From: Microbacterium terregens
GTDB lineage: Bacteria; Pseudomonadota; Alphaproteobacteria; Sphingomonadales; Sphingomonadaceae
Length of the DNA: 64,000 nt
Assembly: GCF_027922045.1 (NCBI RefSeq)
Contig: NZ_BSEX01000006.1
Coordinates: 602,120 to 666,119, forward strand
Direction: 5' to 3'
The notes beneath the pieces were generated by a model. That model was not told the origin of the DNA, did not search any database, and saw only the letters and a program-made list of their open reading frames with translations. Below, one piece after another: positions 41,769 through 50,611 of the stretch. The position numbers were made by a program, and so were the translations under genes. Numbering within the stretch: position 1 is the first letter of the stretch; every line of letters starts with the position of its first letter.

Positions 41769-42171
41769 GCGGGCTCTCCATGATTTCGGTCAGCACGCCA
41801 CCCATGTCCTTGGGGTGGACGAAGAAGATCGGCGTCCCGTGGGCGCCGATGCGCGGCTCGCCCAGCACCCGCATGCCCCGCGCCTCGAACCACGCCTTGG
41901 CGGCGTGAATGTCGGGCACCTCATAGCAGAGGTGATGCTGCCCGCCGGCCGGGTTCTTCGCGAGGAATCCATGGATCGGCGAGTCCGCGCCCAGCGGCTC
42001 GATCAGCTCGACCTGGGTGTTCGGCACATCCACGAAGCAGACGCGCACGCCCTGTGCGGGAAGGTCGAAGGGCTCTCCGACCGCGGAATCGCCGAACAGC
42101 AGGCGATAGCGCTCCGCCGACTGCGCGATCGAGGCGGTGGCGACGCCGACATGGTTGAGGCGACCTAGCAT
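41755..42171 (-). CDS. mce: methylmalonyl-CoA epimerase
   Basis: 138-residue vicinal-oxygen-chelate protein, of family length, interconverting (S)- and (R)-methylmalonyl-CoA. Metal-ligand positions are visible in [25 protein letters not shown] and the C-terminal GVLTEIMES. It overlaps the mutase start (14 bp) and the upstream unknown gene (7 bp). Its placement between the carboxylase beta subunit and the mutase confirms the pathway order. Confidence 0.94.
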   Translation of the reverse strand: MLGRLNHVGVATASIAQSAERYRLLFGDSAVGEPFDLPAQGVRVCFVDVPNTQVELIEPLGADSPIHGFLAKNPAGGQHHLCYEVPDIHAAKAWFEARGMRVLGEPRIGAHGTPIFFVHPKDMGGVLTEIMESPRGEH

Positions 42172-42986
42172 GTCGGCATCCGCGTCTCGCCGCGCACGGC
42201 ATATTTGTCGCCCTGGCGGACATAATGATCGGTGAAGCTCTGGGTGCCCGTGTAGTGCACGTCGAACCCGCGGCCCGGCACGATGTTGGCGATCTTGCCC
42301 TCCAGCGTGGTGGCAGGCGTGGTGCCGGCGCCGCTGTCGTCATAGCCCTCGGGCACGGAAACCAAGCCGATCGGCCCCCCGGCGCCGAGTTCGGTCAGTG
42401 TGAACACGCTGCACGTATAGCCCTGCCAGGTCCCGCCGCCGCTCGCATAGATCACCGGATTGGCGCCGAACTTGTCGGAGACCGACCATTCGCCAGGCGG
42501 CGCGCCCCAGCTCGATCCCGAGACCGCATCCGGCCAGCGCTGGACGAGAGCGAAACCGTCCCCCGCCGGTTTCAGATAGGCGATGTCGAGTCCGCCCGTG
42601 CATCCGTGGCAACCATCCACCATCTCGGCCGTGCTGATCAGCACCGCGGTGTCGCCGCGCCACACCAGCCGTGCCGGCGTGGTGACAACCTGCCCGCCTT
42701 CCCCGGCGCTGCTTGCCTGGCCCGTGGGACCGAACACCGTCCGGGCGGCGCGCGCGAGCTGCTCGGCAGCCGGCAGCGCCCGCACGCCGGCAGGCGGCGC
42801 AACGACGGCAGGAGGTGCAGGCTTGGGCGCCGCGGACGGTGCCGGTTCGCTGCGTTCGCCATCGCGCGGCCACAGCAGCAGCGCCCCCATGCCGAGCGTC
42901 ACCCCCGCCACCATCGCCGTGGCGAGGAACCGTCCGCCGCCGCCCGCCTTGGCCGGTGCCGCACGCCTAGAGCGGGATGTTGTCAT
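42165..42986 (-). CDS. hypothetical membrane-anchored protein of the propionyl-CoA operon
   Basis: 273 residues, not assignable to a characterised family. It shows a basic N-terminus ([16 protein letters not shown]), one predicted membrane segment (about 19-39, [20 protein letters not shown]), a Pro/Ala-rich linker (about 45-75) and a probably periplasmic domain. That domain has [17 protein letters not shown] (a CxxC pair) and [19 protein letters not shown]. The ATG at 42986 overlaps the pccB end by 20 bp, and the stop overlaps mce by 7 bp, so it is an integral operon member. The reason for a membrane or periplasmic protein in this cytosolic pathway is unclear. Confidence 0.75.
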   Translation of the reverse strand: MTTSRSRRAAPAKAGGGGRFLATAMVAGVTLGMGALLLWPRDGERSEPAPSAAPKPAPPAVVAPPAGVRALPAAEQLARAARTVFGPTGQASSAGEGGQVVTTPARLVWRGDTAVLISTAEMVDGCHGCTGGLDIAYLKPAGDGFALVQRWPDAVSGSSWGAPPGEWSVSDKFGANPVIYASGGGTWQGYTCSVFTLTELGAGGPIGLVSVPEGYDDSGAGTTPATTLEGKIANIVPGRGFDVHYTGTQSFTDHYVRQGDKYAVRGETRMPTC

Positions 42987-44493
42987 GCTTCTTCCAAGGG
43001 TTCTCCAGCTGCTTGCCCCGCAGCTTGCGCAGGCCGAGCGCAATGCGCCTGCGGGTGGCGTGCGGCTGGATCACCTCGTCGATGAACCCCTTGGAGGCCG
43101 CCACGAACGGGTTGGCGAAGCGCGCCTCATACTCCGCGGTACGCTCGGCGATCTCCTCCGGCGTGCGGCCGCGGAAGATGATCTCCACCGCACCCTTGGC
43201 CCCCATCACCGCGATCTCGGCGGTGGGCCAGGCATAGTTCAAGTCGCCGCGCAGGTGCTTGGACGCCATCACGTCATAGGCGCCGCCATAGGCCTTGCGC
43301 GTGATGACGGTGATCTTGGGCACGGTCGCCTCGGCATAGGCGAACAAGAGCTTGGCGCCGTGCTTGATGATGCCGTTGTGCTCCTGCGCGACGCCGGGGA
43401 GGAAGCCCGGCACGTCGACGAAGGTGACGATCGGGATCTCGAACGCGTCGCAGAATCGCACGAAGCGCGCCGCCTTCTTGGACGCGTTGATGTCGAGCAC
43501 GCCGGCGAGCACGGTCGGCTGGTTGGCGACGAAGCCCACCGTCCGCCCCTCGATCCGGCCGAAGCCGGTCAGAATGTTGGCGGCGTGTGCGGGCTGCACC
43601 TCGAAGAAGTCGCCCTCGTCGACCACCTTCCGGATCAGCTCGTGCATGTCGTAGGGCTGGTTGGCGGACGGCGGCACCAGCGTGTCGAGGCTGTCCTCGA
43701 TGCGATCCCACGGATCTTCGGTGGGCCGCTCGGGCGCCTCGACGCCGTTGGAGGCGGGCAAGAGGTCGATGAAGTCGCGCGCCGCCAGCAGCGCCTCGAT
43801 GTCGTTCTCGAACGCAACGTCCGCCACCGACGAGCGCGTGGTGTGGGTGATGGCGCCGCCCAGTTCCTCCTGGGTGACCACCTCGTTGGTGACGGTCTTC
43901 ACCACGTCGGGGCCGGTCACGAACATGTAGCTCGAATCCTTCACCATGAAGATGAAGTCGGTCATCGCCGGCGAATAGACTGCGCCGCCCGCGCACGGGC
44001 CCATGATGAGGCTCAGCTGCGGCACCACGCCCGAGGCGAGCACGTTCCTCTGGAACACCTCGGCATAGCCGCCGAGCGAGGCCACCCCCTCCTGGATGCG
44101 GGCGCCGCCGGAGTCGTTGAGGCCGATGACGGGCGCGCCGACCTTCATCGCCATGTCCATGACCTTGCAGATCTTGGCGGCATGACGTTCGGACAGCGAC
44201 CCGCCGAACACCGTGAAATCCTGCGAAAAGACGAACACCAGCCGGCCGTTGATCGTGCCCGATCCGGTCACCACCCCGTCGCCGGGAATCACCTGATCCG
44301 CCATGCCGAAATCGACGCAATTGTGCTCGACGAACATGTCGAGCTCTTCGAAACTGCCTGGATCGAGCAGCACGTCGAGCCGCTCCCGCGCGGTCAGCTT
44401 GCCCTTGGCATGCTGTGCGGCCACCCGCTTCTCGCCGCCGCCGGCACGCGCGGCCGCACGCCGCCGTTCCAGCTCCTGCACCTGTTCGCGCAA
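42967..44493 (-). CDS. pccB: propionyl-CoA carboxylase beta subunit (carboxyltransferase)
   Basis: 508-residue carboxyltransferase with both CoA-carboxylase halves. The sequence includes [20 protein letters not shown], the oxyanion-hole glycines in [19 protein letters not shown] and [16 protein letters not shown], and in the second half [19 protein letters not shown] and [16 protein letters not shown] place the start at TTG 44493 because AAGGAG lies exactly 6 nt upstream and the length then matches the family. GTG 44541 (524 residues) is possible but has a poor ribosome-binding site. It is the first gene of the operon, divergent from the galactose dehydrogenase gene. Confidence 0.93.
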   Translation of the reverse strand: MREQVQELERRRAAARAGGGEKRVAAQHAKGKLTARERLDVLLDPGSFEELDMFVEHNCVDFGMADQVIPGDGVVTGSGTINGRLVFVFSQDFTVFGGSLSERHAAKICKVMDMAMKVGAPVIGLNDSGGARIQEGVASLGGYAEVFQRNVLASGVVPQLSLIMGPCAGGAVYSPAMTDFIFMVKDSSYMFVTGPDVVKTVTNEVVTQEELGGAITHTTRSSVADVAFENDIEALLAARDFIDLLPASNGVEAPERPTEDPWDRIEDSLDTLVPPSANQPYDMHELIRKVVDEGDFFEVQPAHAANILTGFGRIEGRTVGFVANQPTVLAGVLDINASKKAARFVRFCDAFEIPIVTFVDVPGFLPGVAQEHNGIIKHGAKLLFAYAEATVPKITVITRKAYGGAYDVMASKHLRGDLNYAWPTAEIAVMGAKGAVEIIFRGRTPEEIAERTAEYEARFANPFVAASKGFIDEVIQPHATRRRIALGLRKLRGKQLENPWKKHDNIPL

Positions 44494-44621
44494 GCCCTTC
44501 TCCTTACCCGGGTGTGCCCCTTTGCCGCTGCGGCTGGGCACGATCCCGGGCGCAACCTAGCGGGCCGGAGGGGGCGGGAACAAGGGGCATGCACCGCCCG
44601 AAAAGCAAGGTTGGTGGAACA

Positions 44622-44639
44622 CGGCCGATTGATCGGCCG
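44622..44639. promoter_or_regulatory. 18-bp palindrome in pccB/galactose dehydrogenase divergent region
   Basis: CGGCCGAT-TG-ATCGGCCG is a perfect 8-bp inverted repeat, 79 bp before the galactose dehydrogenase start. A smaller CCGA-TATG-TCGG lies at 44648-44659. Operator-like, but the binding protein is unknown. Confidence 0.5.
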
Positions 44640-44717
44640 CCGCTGCGCCGATATGTCGGAGTTATCGACGAGGACCGGCGGTGCGCTGCCGTCCCCCGGA
44701 GCGGAGAGGAACGCGGA

Positions 44718-45695
44718 TTGACTACGGCTTTGGAATCCCACGACATCACCGGTGAAGCTGCCGAGGCTGGCGCGGGCACGATCCGCATCGCGCTGGCGGG
44801 CATCGGCAAGATCGCGCGTGACCAGCACATCCCGCACCTCGCCGCCAACAAGCGGTTCTCGGTGGTCGCGGCCGTGACCGGCCACACCCCGCCCGAGGGC
44901 GTGCCGGGCTTCCGCACCATCACCGAGATGATGCAGGCGGTGCCCGACGTGCAGGCGATCTCGATCTGCACGCCCCCGCGCGGCCGCCTCGCGCTGATCG
45001 AGGAAGCGCTCGAGCACGGGCTGGACGTGATGATCGAGAAGCCGCCGGCCGCCACCCTGTCGGAGGCCGAGGACTTCGTGCGCCTGGCGCGTGAGGCCGG
45101 CCGCGTGCTCTTCACGACCTGGCATTCGCGCGAGGCCGCGGGCGTCGAGCCGGCGCGTGCCTGGCTCGCCGAGCGCGAAATCCGCCGCGTCGAGGTCAAC
45201 TGGAAGGAGGACGTGCGCGTCTGGCATCCGGGCCAGGCGTGGATCTGGGAGCCGGGCATCGGCGTGTTCGATCCGGGCATCAACGCGCTGTCGGTGATCA
45301 CGCAGATCCTGCCGCGCCCGCTGCTGCTGCAGGATGCGGCATTGCGCTTCCCCTCCAACCGCCCGGCCCCGATCGCGGCCGACCTGTCGTTCACCGACAC
45401 CGCGGGCGTTCCGGTCGACGTGTTCTTCGACTTCGACCAGCGCGGGCCGCAGACCTGGGACGTGGACGTGGAAACCGACCGCGGCCACCTGAAGCTGTCG
45501 ATGGGCGCGTCCAAGATGTTCGTCGACGGCGTCGAGCAGGACGTGGGCGACGAGCCCGAATACGCCCGCCTCTATCGCCGCTTCGCCGACCTGCTCGATC
45601 GCCGCGAGAGCGACGTCGACCTGTCGCCGTTCCGCCACGTGGCCGACGCGTTCCTGATCGGTCGTCGCAGCGAAGTGGGTGCGTTCGAGGAATAA
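44718..45695 (+). CDS. D-galactose 1-dehydrogenase-like Gfo/Idh/MocA oxidoreductase
   Basis: 325-residue NAD(P)-dependent sugar oxidoreductase. The Rossmann start is IRIALAGIGKIARDQHIPHL, and the family EKP motif carries K108 (VMIEKPPAA). The conserved WKEDVRVWHPGQAWIWEPGI and FDPGINALS blocks closely resemble characterised bacterial D-galactose 1-dehydrogenases, which oxidise galactose to galactonolactone. It begins at TTG 44718, 7 nt after GGAGAGGA; the first ~22 residues are variable. Monocistronic, with its own terminator. Substrate assignment is by resemblance and could extend to L-arabinose or fucose. Confidence 0.82.
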   Translation: MTTALESHDITGEAAEAGAGTIRIALAGIGKIARDQHIPHLAANKRFSVVAAVTGHTPPEGVPGFRTITEMMQAVPDVQAISICTPPRGRLALIEEALEHGLDVMIEKPPAATLSEAEDFVRLAREAGRVLFTTWHSREAAGVEPARAWLAEREIRRVEVNWKEDVRVWHPGQAWIWEPGIGVFDPGINALSVITQILPRPLLLQDAALRFPSNRPAPIAADLSFTDTAGVPVDVFFDFDQRGPQTWDVDVETDRGHLKLSMGASKMFVDGVEQDVGDEPEYARLYRRFADLLDRRESDVDLSPFRHVADAFLIGRRSEVGAFEE

Positions 45696-45713
45696 GCGTT
45701 TTCTTGAGCGAAA

Positions 45714-45754
45714 CAGAAACGGCGCGCGTACCCCGCGGTACGCGCGCCGTTCTG
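45714..45754. terminator. long hairpin after the galactose dehydrogenase gene
   Basis: Core stem ACGGCGCGCGTACC (45719-45732) / GGTACGCGCGCCGT (45737-45750) is perfect over 14 bp with a CCGC loop. CAGA/TCTG extends it past one bulged A. It starts 18 nt after the stop codon. Very probably a terminator. Confidence 0.8.
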
Positions 45755-45847
45755 CGTTTCGGGTGCGCACCCGTTCAACTGCTTCGTGCTCCTGCGTAGG
45801 CGGGAGCCCAGGGTGCCGGGCGCAACCATCGCCCTGCTGGGCCCTGG

Positions 45848-45867
45848 ATCCCCGCCTGCGCGGGGAT
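45848..45867. repeat. GC-rich palindromic intergenic element
   Basis: ATCCCCGC and GCGGGGAT pair around a CTGC loop. It is the first of a cluster of palindromic units in the 373-bp gap between galactose dehydrogenase and topA. Confidence 0.6.
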
Positions 45868-45886
45868 ACGGTGGGGATGCCGTATT

Positions 45887-45990
45887 CCGTACCCCGGCGG
45901 AGGCCGGGGTCCAATTGGGGGACTTTGGCGAGGTGCGGTGCCTTCCCCCGATGGCACCGCAACTGGGCCCCGGCCTTCGCCGGGGTACGG
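45887..45990. repeat. inverted pair of 31-bp REP-like elements
   Basis: The 31-mer at 45887-45917 and the reverse complement of 45960-45990 differ at only three positions. Each unit is itself a hairpin with a CCCCGGC/GCCGGGG stem and a 4-nt loop (GGAG or CTTC). A further GGTGCC/GGCACC pair lies between them, so the whole 104 bp can fold as one structure. The layout resembles the paired REP units known as BIMEs. The rest of the gap (45755-46068) shows no convincing gene. Confidence 0.7.
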
Positions 45991-46021
45991 GTGTGATTCA
46001 GGCTGGAGCCCGATCCACGCT

Positions 46022-46049
46022 CGTCATCCTGACGGAAGTCAGCATGACG
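46022..46049. terminator. hairpin downstream of topA
   Basis: CGTCATCCTGAC / GTCAGCATGACG forms a 12-bp stem with one mismatch and a GGAA loop, 20 bp beyond the topA stop. It may terminate topA or be another intergenic repeat unit. Confidence 0.5.
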
Positions 46050-46068
46050 GGTGGACGGAGGCGGGGCG

Positions 46069-48639
46069 TCAGTCTTCGGTCTTGGCCGCCTTCTTGGCGG
46101 GTGCCTTCTTGGCGGCCGGCTTCTTCTCGGCCGTTGGCTTCTTCGCCGCCGCCTTTTTCGCCGGTGCCTTACGGCCCTTCTTGGCCGGCGCCGCGGCGGC
46201 GCGGGCGTCGATCAGCTGGGCGGCTTCCTCCAGCGTCAGCGCCTCGGGCGCGACCGTCTTGGGCAGCGTCGCGTTGGTGGTGCCATCCGTGACGTACGGG
46301 CCGTAGCGGCCTTCCATCAGCTTGATCTCCGCCTCGGTCCGCGGATGGGCGCCGAGCACGCGCAGCGGCTCGCGCGCCGCGCCGCGCGCCGGGCGCCCGG
46401 CGGCCGCCTCGGCGAGCTTCACCACCGCGGCGTTCATGCCCGTCTCGAACACCTCGGCGGTCGACTGCAGCCGCGCGTACTTGCCCGCGTGCTTGAGGTA
46501 CGGCCCATAGCGCCCGATCGCCGCCTCGATCGGCTCGCCCGTCTCCGGATGGTTGCCGATGACGCGCGGCAGGCTCAGCAGCTTGAGCGCCCATTCCAGC
46601 GTCAGTTCGCCGCCCGGCAGGTCCTTGGGGATGGAGGCGCGCTTGGCGTCCTTGCCCTCGCCCAGCTGGATGTACGGCCCGAAGCGGCCGGACTTGCGCT
46701 CGACCTCCAGCCCCGTCTCCGGATCCTTGCCCAGCCCTTCCGGACCCGTCTCCTCCGCGCCCTCGCCGCCCGGCTGGCCGAAGCGGCGGGTGTATTTGCA
46801 TTCCGGGTAGTTGGAGCAGGCAACGAAGGCGCCGAACTTGCCGCCGCGCAGCGCCAGCCGGCCTTCGCCGCAGTTCGGGCACAAGCGCGGATCGCTGCCG
46901 TCGGCCTTGGCCGGGAAGAGATAGGCTTCCAGGAACTTGTCGAGCTCTGCGGTGATGGCGGAGGGCTGCTGCTCCATCACCTCGGCGGTGCGCGGCTTGA
47001 AGTCGCGCCAGAAGGCCTCCAGCACCGCCTGCCACTCGGCGCGGCCGCCCGAGACGTCGTCGAGTTCCTCCTCGAGCCCCGCGGTAAAGTCGTAGCCGAC
47101 GTATTTTTCGAAGAAGCGCTCCAGGAATGCCGTCAGCAGGCGGCCGCTCTCTTCGGCGAAGAAGCGGTTCTTCTCGACGCGCACATAGGCGCGGTCCTTG
47201 AGCACCTGAATGATCGACGCATAGGTCGACGGACGGCCGATACCGAGTTCCTCCAGCCGCTTCACCAGCGAGGCTTCGGAGAAGCGCGGCGGCGGCTGGG
47301 TGAAGTGCTGTTCGGCCGTCACGCCCTTCTTGGCGGGCGCATCGCCGTCGCGCAGCAGCGGCAGGCGGCGCGAATCCTCGTCGCCGGCATCGTCGCGGCC
47401 TTCCTCGTAGAGGGCGAGATAGCCGGGGAAGAGGACGACCTGGCCGGTGGCGCGCAGACCGAGGCGGCCGGTGCCGTCCTCCAGTTCCACCGCAGTGCGC
47501 TCCAGCCGCGCCGAAGCCATCTGGCTGGCAAGCGCGCGCTTCCAGATCAGGTCGTAGAGGCGGGCGTGGTCGCCCGAACCGGCGCGATCCTTGGAGAAGT
47601 CGGTCGGGCGGATCGCCTCGTGCGCTTCCTGCGCGTTCTTCGCCTTGGTCTGGTACTGGCGCGGGCGGTCGGGAACGTAGCTGGCGTCGTAGCGGTTTGC
47701 GATCGCGCCGCGGGCGGCATCGATCGCCGATCCGTCCATCTGCACGCCGTCCGTACGCATATAAGTGATCGCGCCGTCCTCGTAGAGCGACTGGGCGATG
47801 CGCATCGTGTGGCTGGCGGAGAAGCCGAGCTTGCGCGCCGCCTCCTGCTGCAGTGTCGAGGTGGTGAAGGGCGGCGGCGGGTTGCGGGTCGCAGGCTTTG
47901 TCTCGACCGAGACGACCGACAGGCGCGCCGCCTCGACGGCTTCCCTGGCCGCGAACGCCGAGCCCTGGTCGCCCAGCGACAGGCGGTCGAGCTTCTTGCC
48001 GTCGAACTTGACGAGCCGCGCCTCGAACGGCTGGCCGTCCTGCTCCATCTGGGCGATCACCGACCAATATTCCTGGGCGGTGAAGCCTTCGATCTCGCGC
48101 TCGCGCTCCACGATCAGGCGCAGCGCCACCGACTGGACGCGGCCGGCCGACTTGGCGCCGGGCAGCTTGCGCCACAGCACCGGCGACAGGGTGAAGCCGA
48201 CCAGATAGTCGAGCGCGCGGCGGGCGCGATAGGCGTCGATCAGGTCGGTATCGAGCCCGCGCGGCGCCTTCATCGCCGCCAAAATCGCCGGCTTGGTGAT
48301 CGCGTTGAAGGTAACCCGCTCGACCTCCTTGGGCAGCGCCTTCTTCTTGGCCAGCACCTCCTGCACGTGCCACGAGATCGCCTCGCCTTCGCGATCAGGG
48401 TCGGTGGCGAGGATCAGGCGGTCGGCCTTCTTGGCCTCGTCCGCGATCGCCTTGAGCTGCCGCGACTTGTCGGCATAGGTCTCCCACTCCATCGCGAAAC
48501 CCTCGTCCGGATCGACCGATCCGTCCTTGGCCGGCAAGTCGCGGACATGGCCGTAGGAGGCGAGGACGCGATAGTCCTTGCCGAGATACTTCTCGATGGT
48601 CTTCGCCTTGGCCGGCGATTCTACGATGACAAGCTGCAT
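46069..48639 (-). CDS. topA: DNA topoisomerase I
   Basis: Type IA topoisomerase relaxing negative supercoils; 856 residues. The TOPRIM domain begins MQLVIVESPAKAKTIEKYLG and has the metal site ATDPDREGEAI. Catalytic Y293 sits in DGAITYMRTDG. A four-cysteine zinc finger (CPNCGEG...CSNYPEC) is followed by degenerate repeats with R-F/Y-G-P-Y signatures (SGRFGPYIQLG, IGRYGPYLKHAG, EGRYGPYVTDG). The last ~45 residues are a Lys/Ala/Pro-rich tail (KKAAAKKPTAEKKPAAKKAP) resembling histone H1-like tails. Such basic tails are common in this group and probably add non-specific DNA binding. Monocistronic. Confidence 0.97.
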   Translation of the reverse strand: MQLVIVESPAKAKTIEKYLGKDYRVLASYGHVRDLPAKDGSVDPDEGFAMEWETYADKSRQLKAIADEAKKADRLILATDPDREGEAISWHVQEVLAKKKALPKEVERVTFNAITKPAILAAMKAPRGLDTDLIDAYRARRALDYLVGFTLSPVLWRKLPGAKSAGRVQSVALRLIVEREREIEGFTAQEYWSVIAQMEQDGQPFEARLVKFDGKKLDRLSLGDQGSAFAAREAVEAARLSVVSVETKPATRNPPPPFTTSTLQQEAARKLGFSASHTMRIAQSLYEDGAITYMRTDGVQMDGSAIDAARGAIANRYDASYVPDRPRQYQTKAKNAQEAHEAIRPTDFSKDRAGSGDHARLYDLIWKRALASQMASARLERTAVELEDGTGRLGLRATGQVVLFPGYLALYEEGRDDAGDEDSRRLPLLRDGDAPAKKGVTAEQHFTQPPPRFSEASLVKRLEELGIGRPSTYASIIQVLKDRAYVRVEKNRFFAEESGRLLTAFLERFFEKYVGYDFTAGLEEELDDVSGGRAEWQAVLEAFWRDFKPRTAEVMEQQPSAITAELDKFLEAYLFPAKADGSDPRLCPNCGEGRLALRGGKFGAFVACSNYPECKYTRRFGQPGGEGAEETGPEGLGKDPETGLEVERKSGRFGPYIQLGEGKDAKRASIPKDLPGGELTLEWALKLLSLPRVIGNHPETGEPIEAAIGRYGPYLKHAGKYARLQSTAEVFETGMNAAVVKLAEAAAGRPARGAAREPLRVLGAHPRTEAEIKLMEGRYGPYVTDGTTNATLPKTVAPEALTLEEAAQLIDARAAAAPAKKGRKAPAKKAAAKKPTAEKKPAAKKAPAKKAAKTED

Positions 48640-48725
48640 GGAGGTGTGCGGGGTCCTTACGTGTACGCGCGAGAGTGGGGATCGCCGGTAGCCCGCGTCA
48701 AGCGCCCCCTATCCTGCCGGAGGCG

Positions 48726-49373
48726 TCAGGCGAAGACCTGTTCCAGCCCTTCCTGTGACGCGCGCGTCCGGGCGTAGACGGCCATCCCGACGTACCAGGC
48801 GCAAACATAAGATAGGGCGATGGCAAGGTTCGTTCCAGCCACCGCGCCGACGCTCGTGGAATCGGGATCGGTCCACAGCGCCAGCGCAACGCCCGCGGCG
48901 ACCAGCGGCAGGAAGACGCCGCACAGGACGAGGGCGATGACACCGGCCCAATCCCGCGTGCGCGCCCAGCTCTCGCCCAGCGCCTCCGTCGGACTCGCGC
49001 GTTCGGCAACCAGGATGACACCCGCCGCCGACCAGCGGGCAGCGACGTAGAGGCCAGGCAAGAGGAGCAGAAGGCAGGCGAGCCCCACGCCAACGGTGTG
49101 CAGGATGTTGAGGCCGAGAAGGCCGAGGACGCCACCGGCGCGGCTTCCCGGCGGTATCCAGCCCTGCCGCTGTGCCATGGACCGCAGGACTCCCCAGGAC
49201 ACGCCCAGCTGAACCGCCCCACCAGCCAGCCTCCCGGCGGGCCCAAGCAGGTCCGCGGCGATACCGGCGCCACACAGGAGCAGGATCGCCCCTCCCGCGA
49301 TCCACCAGCCGCCCGCGGCCAGCGCCAACGCCTCCGCGCAAAGCTCCGACACCTTTCGTCCCATGTCTCGCAT
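48726..49373 (-). CDS. multi-pass membrane protein (GPDPase membrane-domain/YciC-like)
   Basis: 215-residue integral membrane protein with about five hydrophobic segments (around 22-43, 48-62, 81-110, 145-168 and 180-200). ALLLLLPGLYVAARW-type sequence followed by LVAERASPTEALGESWARTRDW resembles the glycerophosphodiesterase membrane-domain/YciC family, whose biochemical role is unclear. No enzymatic motif is visible. It is divergent from the small exported protein at 49490 and ends 86 bp upstream of topA. Confidence 0.72.
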   Translation of the reverse strand: MRDMGRKVSELCAEALALAAGGWWIAGGAILLLCGAGIAADLLGPAGRLAGGAVQLGVSWGVLRSMAQRQGWIPPGSRAGGVLGLLGLNILHTVGVGLACLLLLLPGLYVAARWSAAGVILVAERASPTEALGESWARTRDWAGVIALVLCGVFLPLVAAGVALALWTDPDSTSVGAVAGTNLAIALSYVCAWYVGMAVYARTRASQEGLEQVFA

Positions 49374-49489
49374 GATTTCGCCCCCCGCGCAGCAGGATGG
49401 GCGGAGCGCTTCCTTCCGACAAGGGGAACATCGACGGGTCGCCAGGCTTTCTAGCTGCCATCACCACTTCAAGGGACTTCGACGCCGCA

Positions 49490-49762
49490 ATGACAAGCCT
49501 TGCCGCAGCCATCCTCGTGCTGGCCATCAGCGGCACCGCTGCAACAGCGACGCCGACCGCGCGGGAGAACCAAGCGCCGCGAGCGAAGCTCTCCGACGCC
49601 GGGTCGTTCGACCTGCAGCGGATCGAATCCGCCACCGCCGCCGAGGATAGCCGCTGGCGGTTGCGCGAGCTTGCCGAGCCGGTCGAGGACGAAGAGGATT
49701 CGATGATCCGCTGGGGCTGGAAGAAGGTGACCTTGCGGGTGCCGCTCGGCGGAGGCCGCTGA
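49490..49762 (+). CDS. small exported hypothetical protein
   Basis: 90 residues. A hydrophobic N-terminus (MTSLAAAILVLAISGTAATA) looks like a signal peptide. The mature part is charged (SRWRLRELAEPVEDEEDSMI) and ends in KKVTLRVPLGGGR. No family is recognised. The frame is open further upstream, but only this ATG gives a signal peptide. AAGGGA lies about 14 nt upstream, so initiation is not ideal. It lies 42 bp before the TonB-like gene and may be co-transcribed. Confidence 0.55.
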   Translation: MTSLAAAILVLAISGTAATATPTARENQAPRAKLSDAGSFDLQRIESATAAEDSRWRLRELAEPVEDEEDSMIRWGWKKVTLRVPLGGGR

Positions 49763-49804
49763 CGCACTTGAAATAGGCTTCCTGGCCTGCCGATCTAGGA
49801 TGGC

Positions 49805-50533
49805 ATGCGGCAGGGCTATCATCAGGAAGGGCGACATCGGATCGCCTCCGCGCTTGCCGTCCTGCTACTGCACGCGGGACTGGGCATCGCGCTGGTGACC
49901 GCGCTCGGCGTCGCGCCGGAATCGAAGTTCGACGACGGGCTGCTGACGTTCGACCTGCCCGCACCTGCCCCGCCACCCCCGCCCACCGTCCAGCCGGTGC
50001 CCCAGCCTGAGCGGAAAAGCGGCACGGCGGCGCCTGCGAACCGGCACGCGCGCCCCGTCGAACTGGTGGCACCACCCGTGCCGCTCCTGGTGCCGCCGCC
50101 GATTGTCGCCGCCCCGATCGCCGGCCCCGGCCCGGATCCCGCCGCGGGCGCGGCACCGCTCGCTGGCCCGGGGACCGGCGCAGGCGGCGTGGGCCAGGGC
50201 ACCGGCAGCGGCACCTCCGGCAACGGAACGGGGAGCGGTGGCGGCAGTCCTGCCCGGCTGCTGCGCGGCGCGATCCGCGATTCCGATTATCCGCGCGCTG
50301 CCCGGCGGGCGCGGGTGGAGGGCAGCGTCACGGTGGGCTTCACGGTCGACGCCGCCGGCCGCCCCACCGGCTGTGCCGTGACCCGCTCGAGCGGCTCGGC
50401 GGAGCTGGACGCCACCACCTGTCGGCTGATCGAGGCCCGCTACCGCTATGCCCCTGCCCGCGACGGCGCCGGTCAGCCCGTCGAGGAGCTCCGCGGCTGG
50501 CGTCAGGACTGGTGGCTGGAGCCCGGTCGCTGA
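49805..50533 (+). CDS. energy transducer TonB-family protein
   Basis: 242 residues. A single N-terminal membrane anchor (about 12-34, IASALAVLLLHAGLGIALVT) is followed by a Pro-rich periplasmic spacer (LPAPAPPPPPTVQPVPQPE), a Gly-rich linker (about 118-148) and a C-terminal TonB-like domain (about 152-240; YPRAARRARVEGSVTVGFTVD with the conserved YP and G-x-V). No ExbB/ExbD genes are adjacent. It may energise outer-membrane receptors such as the one at 30263-33301, or act as a TonB-like envelope protein. AGGA lies just upstream of the ATG. Confidence 0.85.
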   Translation: MRQGYHQEGRHRIASALAVLLLHAGLGIALVTALGVAPESKFDDGLLTFDLPAPAPPPPPTVQPVPQPERKSGTAAPANRHARPVELVAPPVPLLVPPPIVAAPIAGPGPDPAAGAAPLAGPGTGAGGVGQGTGSGTSGNGTGSGGGSPARLLRGAIRDSDYPRAARRARVEGSVTVGFTVDAAGRPTGCAVTRSSGSAELDATTCRLIEARYRYAPARDGAGQPVEELRGWRQDWWLEPGR

Positions 50534-50611
50534 GCGGCACTCGGTGGGTGACGTGCGTCCAGGGCTCGCTTACACCTCTGTTCTGAACCGGGGCAACAGG
50601 GGGAAACTGCC

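Noticed and set aside
39585..41783. Long plus-strand frame opposite methylmalonyl-CoA mutase
   Set aside because: Antisense to a complete mutase with catalytic and B12 motifs; no independent evidence for coding.
45696..46068. CRISPR array or IS remnant
   Set aside because: The repeats are palindromic, irregularly spaced and inverted rather than regularly spaced direct repeats; there are no target-site duplications or transposase.
46051..48777. 908-codon plus-strand frame opposite topA
   Set aside because: Shadow of topA; composition dominated by Arg/Leu/Gly with no domain.
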